A stretch of 10,927 nucleotides of DNA from Dehalococcoidia bacterium (lineage in GTDB: Bacteria > Chloroflexota > Dehalococcoidia > UBA2979): the NCBI GenBank assembly GCA_018700215.1, contig JABIST010000169.1, positions 1 to 10,927 on the forward strand, in the 5' to 3' direction. The notes under the pieces are model-generated. The model did no database searches. It was not told the DNA's origin and saw nothing but the letters and a program-made list of their open reading frames with translations. Positions 1 through 5,712 of this stretch are shown one piece after another. Numbering within the stretch: position 1 is the first letter of the stretch; each line of letters starts with the position of its first letter. The translations under genes and the position numbers were made by a program.

Positions 1-780
1 CGAGGGGTGCTGACGGCGCAGGTACACGCGCGTTCGGCGCTGCACTTTGGCAGGGCGTTGCGATTCTTCAGCGTGGAGCCGCGTGCGCTGTACGCGGTGG
101 GGATGCTGGCGTTCTTTGACGTGATGATTAAATCGCTGGTGGTGACGGCGCCGATTTTTTTGAAGACGGAGCTGGAGCTGGGGCGGGCGCAGTTGCTGTT
201 GCTGATCGGCAGCGGCGTTGCGGGAGCGCTGGTTGGCCTGGTGTGGGTGGCGCGACGTCGGACGTCTGAGCGGACGGTGGAGACGATGCGGTGGGCGCTG
301 GCGATGCCGCTGCTGGCGCTGTTCGCGCTGGCGCCGGTGGGTGATGGGCTGGCGACGCTTTCGGTGTACGGAGTGTCGGTGGACTTCGGTGGTGTGGGGC
401 CGGTGTTTTTGATCGGGACGCTGGCGGCGTTGCCGGCGGTGTTCGTGCTGGGGGTTTCGGCGAGCGTGGCGCCGGTGGTGGCGCGGAGTGTGCTGACCTC
501 GACGGCGCCGATTGGGCAGCAGGGTCGAGTGTTTGCGGTGGAGGCGATTCTTTCGAATGTGTTGGTGATTCCGGGGCTGCTGGCGGCGAGCCTGGCGACG
601 GATCTGATTTCTGCTCGGGCGACGGTGGTGGCGATTGGTGTGCTGGGGACGCTGGTGTTCATCGCGCTGGAGTTCGCGGCGACGAAGCGCTGGGCTCCAC
701 TGCAGCGTGGTGAAGGATCACCGACTGGCGAGCTGGCGTTAGCGCCGGTGCCCGTCGAGGGGGCTTCGACCCTGTCTTGA
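1..780 (+). CDS. MFS-type transporter, C-terminal half (5' partial)
   Basis: The frame is open from the first base, so the start lies upstream; the GTG at 7 is probably internal. Counting from that GTG, six hydrophobic stretches are visible at about residues 29-52, 62-82, 96-112, 131-156, 176-198 and 205-226. A short Arg-rich cytoplasmic loop (VARRRTSER) follows the second. This is the layout of the C-terminal six-helix bundle of a major facilitator superfamily permease. The segment GQQGRVFAVEAILSN resembles the loop before helix 11 in the MFS_3 (EntS-like exporter) group. The protein should be an inner-membrane secondary transporter, probably an exporter, but the substrate cannot be read. 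It converges on the phosphodiesterase gene across a 312-bp gap. The stop codon sits inside the first copy of a short direct repeat. Third positions are strongly G-rich. Confidence 0.75.
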   Translation, partial: RGVLTAQVHARSALHFGRALRFFSVEPRALYAVGMLAFFDVMIKSLVVTAPIFLKTELELGRAQLLLLIGSGVAGALVGLVWVARRRTSERTVETMRWALAMPLLALFALAPVGDGLATLSVYGVSVDFGGVGPVFLIGTLAALPAVFVLGVSASVAPVVARSVLTSTAPIGQQGRVFAVEAILSNVLVIPGLLAASLATDLISARATVVAIGVLGTLVFIALEFAATKRWAPLQRGEGSPTGELALAPVPVEGASTLS

Positions 781-822
781 CGCTTCGCGGGAGTCTTCGA
801 CCCCTGTCTTGACGCTTCGCGG
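764..822 (+). repeat. Direct repeat of about 28 bp spanning the MFS stop codon
   Basis: Two near-identical copies, 764-790 and 795-822, read CTTCGACCC(C)TGTCTTGACG and end in CTTCGCGG. The second copy has one extra C. The TGA stop of the transporter gene lies in copy 1, and copy 2 is just outside the gene. Both copies end with the motif GACGCTTCGCG, which recurs after dppF. Confidence 0.8.
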
Positions 823-1092
823 TTGTGTGAGTTGCACCTGTACTGGTGTCGGGGCTGCTGTTTCTCGGTCGTGGGGTCGGGGGCCGTGCTGGTCGTGGCG
901 GCGGGTTCGCTCTCGGTGGTTGGTGTGACGGGCGGGGTTGCCTTCGGCGTTGACGCTGCCGCTTTGGAATGATCCCGCCCACCCGCCCAGTTACTTGCGG
1001 GGCTGCGCCCCGCTCCCCGCCTCGGGACAGGACGGAACGGATCGCCGGAGTGGCTGACGGGGTAATGGTGAGGCGTCGGGAGGCGTGAGCAG
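823..1092. other. Intergenic gap between convergent genes
   Basis: No coding region is supported here; the minus-strand frame that spans it is Arg/Pro/His-rich and has no recognisable domain. The gap contains a compact hairpin, GCGGGGC-TGC-GCCCCGC at 997-1013, with a 7-bp stem and 3-nt loop. It could act as a bidirectional terminator or RNA end for the transporter and phosphodiesterase transcripts, but neither side carries a T-run. Nothing else is recognisable. Confidence 0.5.
997..1013. terminator. GC-rich hairpin between convergent genes (weak terminator candidate)
   Basis: A perfect 7-bp inverted repeat with a TGC loop lies between converging genes. No U-tract follows on either strand, so it would be an atypical terminator at best. 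Confidence 0.3.
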
Positions 1093-1773
1093 CTACTCGG
1101 AAGACGGCTTGTCGGGGTGTTGGGCGCGGATGGCGCGGATGACTTCGAGGTTGTCGGTGATGAGGCCGGTGACGCCGGCGGCGGTGAGCTGGTGGGCGAG
1201 GGGGAGGGTGTTGACGGTCCACGTGAGGACGAGGTTGGTGTGGTGGCGGAGGGCTTCGATTTCGCCGGGGGCGATGAGTTTGTGGTTGAGGCCACCGCCA
1301 GCGCCGGGCCAATCAGCGAATTGGTCCTGGAGGAGGTGGAGGGCCCGGGTGGAGCCGGCGGAGCGGACGACGCGGGCGTTGGGATCATCGAGGAAGTGTT
1401 CGAGAGCGTCCCAGTTCTGGGAGGAGACCATGTAGGGGCGCCCGGTGAAGTGCTGGGTGAGGAGTGCACGGATCGCGGTGGGGAGGCGAGGGTCGGTGCC
1501 TTTGAGGTCGAGCATGGGTTCGATGTGTTGGGGGAAGCGGCTGAGGACCTGGGGAAGGGTGAGTGGGCGGTTGCGGCCGAGGGCGAGGGACCAGCGGTCC
1601 CAGCGGAGGGGGATGGGGCCGAGGGTCTTATCGTGGCCGACCTCGAGCTGACCTCGGTGGAACCAGACGTCGATCTCGATGGCGTCGGCAGCGGCGTCGG
1701 TGGCTTCGTCGATCAGGTGGAGTTTGTTGCCGTAGCGGTGGGCGATGAGCAGGGGGCGTTGGGCTGACGTCAC
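1093..1773 (-). CDS. Glycerophosphodiester phosphodiesterase (GDPD family)
   Basis: Predicted cytoplasmic TIM-barrel enzyme that hydrolyses glycerophosphodiesters to sn-glycerol 3-phosphate and an alcohol. The 226-residue length matches short UgpQ-type enzymes. Catalytic landmarks are visible: AHR (His12, Arg13), EIDV (Glu33, Asp35, metal binding) and GHD (His47, Asp48). The C-terminus carries the family-typical TWTVN and GVTGLITDN. The usual E-N-T triplet after the first HRG is absent; the segment reads YGNKLHLIDEA instead. No signal peptide or membrane segment is seen. GTG is chosen as start because GAGGT lies 9 nt upstream and the HR motif then begins at residue 12. The gene sits downstream of the infC-rpmI-rplT terminator, so it is probably transcribed separately, but no convincing promoter was found in the 80-bp gap. 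The substrate head group cannot be read. Confidence 0.85.
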   Translation of the reverse strand: MTSAQRPLLIAHRYGNKLHLIDEATDAAADAIEIDVWFHRGQLEVGHDKTLGPIPLRWDRWSLALGRNRPLTLPQVLSRFPQHIEPMLDLKGTDPRLPTAIRALLTQHFTGRPYMVSSQNWDALEHFLDDPNARVVRSAGSTRALHLLQDQFADWPGAGGGLNHKLIAPGEIEALRHHTNLVLTWTVNTLPLAHQLTAAGVTGLITDNLEVIRAIRAQHPDKPSSE

Positions 1774-1853
1774 GCGCTAGTACCTCGGGAGCAGGATAGC
1801 GGGCGACCGGGTCTGTGAGGCGGCGGTGGAGCTGACATCGACGTGTCGTTAAT

Positions 1854-1913
1854 ACGAAACAGCCGTGCCTCTCTACTAGCGCTGGCGCGCGAGGGGACGT
1901 GGCTGTTGTTCGT
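1854..1913 (-). terminator. Terminator hairpin downstream of rplT
   Basis: About 17 nt after the L20 stop, the minus strand carries ACGAACAACAGCC...GGCTGTTTCGT. The arms pair as ACGAA/TTCGT, ACAGCC/GGCTGT and CCCTC/GAGAGG with small bulges, closing a GC-rich apex. The exit side continues TTTCGTATTAACG, a short T-containing tail. It is a good candidate end for the infC-rpmI-rplT transcript, though longer and more bulged than a classic intrinsic terminator. Confidence 0.6.
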
Positions 1914-1930
1914 CGGTCATCGAAGGTGCG

Positions 1931-2290
1931 TCAGGCGGCGAGTGCGGTCTTGGCCTGGTCTGCGATTTCGGTGAAGGCTTCGGGGTTACGGACGGCGAGG
2001 TCCGCGAGCATTTTGCGGTTGACCTCGATGCCGGCTTTGTTGAGGCCGTCGATGAGCTGTCCGTACTTGAGGCCGTTGAGGCGGGCGGCGGCGTTGATGC
2101 GGACGATCCAGAGCCGACGGAAATCGCCTTTGCGGTCGCGGCGGTGGATGGTGGCGTAGCGAAGCGCGTGAATCATGGATTCATGCGCGACCTTGATGTT
2201 GGTACGTCGCTTACCTCGGTGGCCCTTGGTGAGCGCGAAGATTTTCTTGTGGCGGTGACGGGTCTGTACGCGGTTACGAGTGCGGGGCAT
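1931..2290 (-). CDS. rplT: 50S ribosomal protein L20
   Basis: L20 binds 23S rRNA early and is needed for assembly of the large subunit. The 119-residue protein is full length for the family. It begins MPRTRN and has the very basic N-terminal helix (RVQTRHRHKKIFALTKGHRG), then RRDRKGDFRRLWIVRINAA and GLKYGQLIDGLNKAGIEVNR, all hallmark L20 segments. The ATG start is preceded by AGGA about 9 nt upstream. It is the last gene of the operon, 62 bp after rpmI. In some bacteria L20 feeds back on this operon by binding its mRNA. No clear L20-binding leader was recognised here, so autoregulation is only a possibility. Confidence 0.97.
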   Translation of the reverse strand: MPRTRNRVQTRHRHKKIFALTKGHRGKRRTNIKVAHESMIHALRYATIHRRDRKGDFRRLWIVRINAAARLNGLKYGQLIDGLNKAGIEVNRKMLADLAVRNPEAFTEIADQAKTALAA

Positions 2291-2352
2291 GGGATGGTCC
2301 TGAGTGGTATTGGCGACCGTGGTGGTTGCCGGTGCGTTGGATTAGGTGGTTG

Positions 2353-2544
2353 CTATGCGTACGGGAGGTTCTTGCGGATTGCTTTGGTGACCGTGCTGTG
2401 CGCGGGCATGTCTCCGCGGAGCTGGTTGAGGGTGCGGCTGTGCTTGCGCATGCGCTTGGGCACGGCCTTCCGGAGCATGATCTTGCCGGTGCCGGTGATC
2501 TTGACCCGCTTCTGCGTGCCCTTGTGGGTCTTCATTTTCGGCAC
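2353..2544 (-). CDS. rpmI: 50S ribosomal protein L35
   Basis: This small basic large-subunit protein has 63 residues, normal for the family. It has the conserved start PKMKTHKG, then KRVKITGTGKIMLRKA, and HSRTLNQLRG near the middle. The start codon is GTG, with a TAAGGT Shine-Dalgarno sequence about 7 nt upstream. The next in-frame ATG (residue 4) would delete the conserved PKM start. It lies 28 nt downstream of infC and 62 nt upstream of rplT in the canonical infC-rpmI-rplT order, so it is almost certainly cotranscribed. Confidence 0.97.
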   Translation of the reverse strand: MPKMKTHKGTQKRVKITGTGKIMLRKAVPKRMRKHSRTLNQLRGDMPAHSTVTKAIRKNLPYA

Positions 2545-2572
2545 GGGATTACCTTACTTTCGGTGGCAGCGT

Positions 2573-3259
2573 TCACGCGCTGCCGGTGCTTTCGGCGGCA
2601 GCCTCTGTGGGCTGCTCGGTTTCTGGCTGTTCGGCGGCCGGCTCGGCCGGTGCCACTGCTGGCTCTGCCGTTAGGACGGCTGGTGCTGCCTGCTCTGGGG
2701 CGGGCTCTGTCTTGTTTGCGGTCGGCTCCGCCTTTGGAGGGGCGGGGCGTGTCTTCTTTGATGGATCGAGGGTCATGCTCATGAAGCGACCTTCGAGTCC
2801 GGGCCTTCGTTCCACGGAGGCGACATCTTCGAGTTCCGAGGCGAACCCATCAAGGAGTTCGCGTGCCACCTCTGGGTGGGTGATCTCCCGCGCTCTGAAC
2901 ATGACGGAGACTTTCACTTTGTCTCCGGCACCGAGCAGCTTACGGGCGCTGCGGATCTTGAAGTCACGATCGTGTTTGCCGATCTTTACCCGCATCCGCA
3001 CTTCACGCAACTCGACTTGTTTTGAGCCGCGGCGTGCTTCGCGGTCCCGCTTCGACTGCTCGTATTTGAACTTGCCGTAGTCCATGACACGGACGACGGG
3101 AGGCTCGGCATTGGGAGCAATTTCGACGAGATCGAGATTGGCGTCTTCAGCGATCTTCTGTGCCTCCTCGATGGAGACGACACCAAGCTGTTCACCATCG
3201 CGAACGAGCCTGACCGTGGGAACACGGATCTGGTCGTTCAGGCGCATTTCTCTAGCGAT
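2573..3259 (-). CDS. infC: Translation initiation factor IF-3 with Ala/Pro/Glu-rich C-terminal tail; probable AUC start
   Basis: IF-3 binds the 30S subunit, prevents premature 50S joining and proofreads the start codon and initiator tRNA. The N-terminal domain (RLNDQIRVPTVRLV, GEQLGVVS, DLVEIAPNAEPPVVRVMDYGKF) is followed by the linker YEQSKRDREARR. The C-terminal domain contains KQVELREVRMRV, GDKVKVSVMFRAREITHPE and LEGRFMSM. About 64 residues beyond the usual end form a low-complexity tail rich in Ala, Pro and Glu. The longest frame begins at a TTG at 3286, which directly follows an in-frame TGA and has no Shine-Dalgarno. The in-frame ATC at 3257-3259 has GGAAGGG about 7 nt upstream and gives a 228-residue protein starting (M)AREMRLNDQIR. 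AUU or AUC starts are a known hallmark of infC. An ATG at 3245-3247 is the other option. It is first in the infC-rpmI-rplT operon. Confidence 0.93.
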   Translation of the reverse strand: MAREMRLNDQIRVPTVRLVRDGEQLGVVSIEEAQKIAEDANLDLVEIAPNAEPPVVRVMDYGKFKYEQSKRDREARRGSKQVELREVRMRVKIGKHDRDFKIRSARKLLGAGDKVKVSVMFRAREITHPEVARELLDGFASELEDVASVERRPGLEGRFMSMTLDPSKKTRPAPPKAEPTANKTEPAPEQAAPAVLTAEPAVAPAEPAAEQPETEQPTEAAAESTGSA

Positions 3260-3273
3260 GGATGGACCCTTCC
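3257..3273 (-). promoter_or_regulatory. infC ribosome binding site and probable AUC start codon
   Basis: On the minus strand GGAAGGG (3273-3267) is followed by 7 nt and then an in-frame ATC (3259-3257). The competing TTG at 3286 lacks any purine-rich site, and the ATG at 3247 has only weak AGAG. IF-3 discriminates against non-canonical starts, so an AUC start would allow autoregulation as known for the AUU of E. coli infC. Confidence 0.55.
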
Positions 3274-3327
3274 GCTGTGCGTTCAATCAATCCGCGAACT
3301 GAACCGTATCATTCAATCGCGACCAAA

Positions 3328-3357
3328 ATCTTAGCATTCGCCGGTTCGTGCTCACAA
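3328..3357 (-). promoter_or_regulatory. Candidate sigma70-type promoter of infC-rpmI-rplT
   Basis: On the minus strand, TTGTGA (3357-3352, 4 of 6 to TTGACA) is followed by 18 nt and TAAGAT (3333-3328, 4 of 6). The -10 has the extended form TGCTAAGAT. Predicted transcription starts near 3321, giving a leader of about 60 nt to the AUC. The local sequence is clearly AT-richer than its surroundings. The rest of the 155-bp gap up to accB shows only a weak inverted repeat GCGGAC/GTCCGC (3415-3439) without a T-run. Confidence 0.45.
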
Positions 3358-3441
3358 TCAGTGTTGTGGGTGTGTCTTGGTCTGGCATCAGGGTTTGCCG
3401 TGATGCGACGGTGAGCGGACATTTTTGCGGTGGGTCCGCGG

Positions 3442-3957
3442 TTATTCCGCCGGTTCGTATTCGAGCAGCACGGCACCTTTTTCGACACGGGCGCCGGCTT
3501 CGAAGTGGATGGCGGTGACGGTGCCGCTGTGTGTGGTTTGCACTTCGTTCTGCATTTTCATGGCTTCGACGACGAGGATGGCCTGGCCTTCTTCGATGGT
3601 GTCGCCGATGGCGACACGTACTTCGACGAGGACGCCGGCGAGGGGGGCGGTGATGCTGCCGAGCGGGTCCGTGGCGCCGCCGAGGGCGCTGCGGCCACGT
3701 TTGGATCCGCCGGCGGCGGCGATGTGGAAGGTGCGATCACCGACGGTGACTCGGAAGTCTCGCCCATCGCGTGCGACGTAGGCGCGGGGGGGGTGGCCAT
3801 CGATGACGAGCGAGACGAGGCCGGGGACGCCGGAGAAGGAGGCGTCCGCGAGGATCGGCTGGTTGTCATCGATGGTGACGCTGGTGAGGCTGTCGTGTTC
3901 GTCGACGACGACGTTGCGTGTTTCACCGTTCAGCTCGAAGCGATGCCGTGGCGCCAT
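3442..3957 (-). CDS. accB: Biotin carboxyl carrier protein of an acyl-CoA carboxylase
   Basis: The protein carries the biotin that shuttles carboxylate from biotin carboxylase to a carboxyltransferase, giving malonyl-CoA or methylmalonyl-CoA. The C-terminal third is a biotinyl domain: TAPLAGVLVEVRVAIGDTI, then EAMKM with biotinylated Lys134, and SGTVTAI. Residues 1-80 (FELNGE, VSLVIDG, YVARDGRDFRVTVGDRTFHI) resemble the BT linker that joins BC and BCCP in fused alpha chains of propionyl-, methylcrotonyl- or acetyl-CoA carboxylases, not an E. coli AccB N-terminus. The ATG at 3957 has a perfect AGGAGG 6 nt upstream; a longer frame starting at 4017 lies inside accC and is rejected. The 171-residue gene overlaps the end of accC by 28 nt, so the two are cotranslated. 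No carboxyltransferase gene lies in the window. The symbol is by function; substrate specificity is unknown. Confidence 0.88.
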   Translation of the reverse strand: MAPRHRFELNGETRNVVVDEHDSLTSVTIDDNQPILADASFSGVPGLVSLVIDGHPPRAYVARDGRDFRVTVGDRTFHIAAAGGSKRGRSALGGATDPLGSITAPLAGVLVEVRVAIGDTIEEGQAILVVEAMKMQNEVQTTHSGTVTAIHFEAGARVEKGAVLLEYEPAE

Positions 3958-5477
3958 CCGCCGCCTCCTGACTGAACCTTGAGTCCGATGGAGTGTTCTC
4001 TGGTGGCGCGCATCCATTTGGTGGAGCTGCTGCCGTTGCTGTTGGTGGGGGTGGCGTTGCCGACGAGGCTGGCGGCGATGGCGGCGGCGATGAGGGCGGT
4101 CTGTTCGCGTGAGTCGTCTTCGGGTGGGGCTGGCATGGTGAAGGATTCTTCGAGCCAGCCGGTGTGGAAGGCGCCGGAGCGGAAGTCCGGGTGCTGGAGG
4201 AGCTGGAGGTGGAAGGGGACGTTGGTATGGATGCCGACGATGAGGAGGTCATCGAGTGCGCGCCGGAGGCGCTCGACGGCGAGTTCGCGGGTTTCGGCCC
4301 AGACGATGAGCTTGCCGAGGAGTGAGTCGTAGAAGGGCGGGATGTCGAGGCCATCGAAGAGCATGGTGTCGAAGCGGGTGCCGGGGCCCATGGGTGATTC
4401 GACGTGCTCAACGAGTCCGAGGGAGGGGGCAAAGTTTTCGTAGGCGTTTTCGCCGTTGATGCGGGCTTCGATGGACCAGCCGCGCGGTTCGAGGGGGCCG
4501 TCCTGGAGCGGGAGCGCTTCATCATCGGCGACGGCGAGCTGGAGGGCGACGAGGTCCACGCCGTAGACGAGTTCGGTGACGGGGTGTTCGACCTGGAGTC
4601 TGGCGTTCATTTCGAGGAAGTAGAACTCGCCGCTGTCTTCCATGAGGAATTCGACGGTGCCGGCGTTGCGGTAGCCACAGCTCAGGGCGGCAGCTACGGC
4701 GGCGTCGCAGAGGCGCTGTCGTAGTTCGGGGGTGACGGCGATGGAGGGGGCTTCTTCGAGGACTTTCTGGTGGCGGCGTTGGATGGAGCATTCGCGCTCG
4801 CCGAAGGCGCGGACGTTGCCGTGCGCATCGGCCATGATCTGGACTTCGATGTGGCGGGCGGGGTTGACGTACTTTTCGAGGAAGATGGTGGCGTTGCCGA
4901 AGGAGGACTGGGCCTCTGAGCCGGCCTGGCGCATGCCTTCTTCGAGGCCTTCGGCGGTTTCGACGAGGCGGATGCCGCGGCCACCACCGCCGGCGGAGGC
5001 TTTGACCATGAGGGGGAAGCCGATGCGGTCCGCTTCACGTCGGGCGGTTTCGAGATCGTTGAAATCGATGTCGTTGGCGCCGGGGACGACGGGGACGCCG
5101 GCTGCTTCCATGAGCTTGCGGGCGGAGACCTTGTCGCCCATGGCTTGCATGGCGGAGCCGGGTGGGCCGATGAAGGTGATGCCAGCAGCGTCGCAGGCAT
5201 CGGCGAAGTCGGCGTTTTCGGAGAGGAAGCCGTAGCCGGGGTGGATGGCTTCGGCGCCGGTTTGTTTGGCTGCCTCGATGATCTTGTCGATGACGAGGTA
5301 GGACTCGAGGGCGGGGCCGGGGCCGATGCAGACGGCGGAATCGGCGTTGCGGACGTGGAGCGCATCGCGATCGGCTTCGGAGTAGACGGCGACGGTTTCG
5401 ACGCCGAGTTCGCGGCAGGTGCGCTGGACTCGGAGAGCGATTTCGCCGCGGTTGGCGATGAGGACACGCTTGAACAT
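3930..5477 (-). CDS. accC: Biotin carboxylase subunit of an acyl-CoA carboxylase, with C-terminal linker extension
   Basis: ATP-grasp enzyme that carboxylates carrier-bound biotin using bicarbonate and ATP. It begins MFKRVLIANRGEIALR. Residues match E. coli AccC numbering closely: Lys116, Lys159 before the glycine-rich AGGGGRG loop, His209/Glu211, Lys238 and Glu276. Then come Glu289, Asn291 and Arg293 in EMNARLQVEHP, and Arg339. All catalytic residues appear intact. It is 515 residues against about 450 for E. coli; the extra end (AALIAAAIAAS-like helix, then WMRATREHSIGLK) looks like the start of the BT linker of fused alpha chains. ATG 5477 is chosen over a longer frame from 5555 because it has GAAGGT about 7 nt upstream and matches the family start. 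It heads the accC-accB pair; no clear promoter was seen in the 235-bp gap to thrS. Some annotators would name it after propionyl-CoA carboxylase alpha. Confidence 0.93.
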   Translation of the reverse strand: MFKRVLIANRGEIALRVQRTCRELGVETVAVYSEADRDALHVRNADSAVCIGPGPALESYLVIDKIIEAAKQTGAEAIHPGYGFLSENADFADACDAAGITFIGPPGSAMQAMGDKVSARKLMEAAGVPVVPGANDIDFNDLETARREADRIGFPLMVKASAGGGGRGIRLVETAEGLEEGMRQAGSEAQSSFGNATIFLEKYVNPARHIEVQIMADAHGNVRAFGERECSIQRRHQKVLEEAPSIAVTPELRQRLCDAAVAAALSCGYRNAGTVEFLMEDSGEFYFLEMNARLQVEHPVTELVYGVDLVALQLAVADDEALPLQDGPLEPRGWSIEARINGENAYENFAPSLGLVEHVESPMGPGTRFDTMLFDGLDIPPFYDSLLGKLIVWAETRELAVERLRRALDDLLIVGIHTNVPFHLQLLQHPDFRSGAFHTGWLEESFTMPAPPEDDSREQTALIAAAIAASLVGNATPTNSNGSSSTKWMRATREHSIGLKVQSGGGGWRHGIASS

Positions 5478-5712
5478 CAAGTGACCTTCGTCTGTGCCGC
5501 TTCGCTGGGAGAGCAGGCCGAGCGCAAGACTGTCATGCCCCCCCGACATCGGCAAGGGCCCCTTCGGGGCGTGGTGGGCGCTTCGCGGGTGTTTGTGATG
5601 TGGGGGTGGTGACCTTGGGAGTTTCGAGGAGTGGGTGGGGGATTGCAGAGGGGGAGCGATGTGTGTCGCTCCCCCTCGTGTGGTGCATTGCCCTCGGTCG
5701 CTACGCCGTCAT
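5478..5712. other. Intergenic gap between thrS and accC
   Basis: There is no coding region. The gap holds the thrS-proximal hairpin (5648-5677), a small GCCCC-TTC-GGGGC hairpin at 5558-5570 and one copy of the GCGCTTCGCG motif near 5578. No convincing -10/-35 pair for accC was found, so its transcription start is unresolved; read-through from thrS is possible. Confidence 0.5.
5648..5677 (-). terminator. Perfect 12-bp hairpin downstream of thrS
   Basis: The arms GAGGGGGAGCGA and TCGCTCCCCCTC pair perfectly around a 6-nt TGTGTG loop, 36 bp beyond the thrS stop. The minus-strand exit reads TCTGCAATCCCCC, so there is no U-tract. It is probably an RNA 3'-end stabiliser or an atypical terminator. 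Confidence 0.5.

Noticed and set aside
1117..1767. 216-codon plus-strand frame opposite the GDPD gene
   Set aside because: Gly/Glu/Val-rich antisense of a gene with clear catalytic motifs.
1765..1772. TGACGTCA palindrome at the GDPD start as an operator
   Set aside because: An 8-bp palindrome overlapping the first codons; no second site or regulator nearby supports it.
3958..4017. Longer accB start at 4017
   Set aside because: No ribosome site, and the added residues are Arg/His-rich and antisense-like; the ATG at 3957 has AGGAGG.
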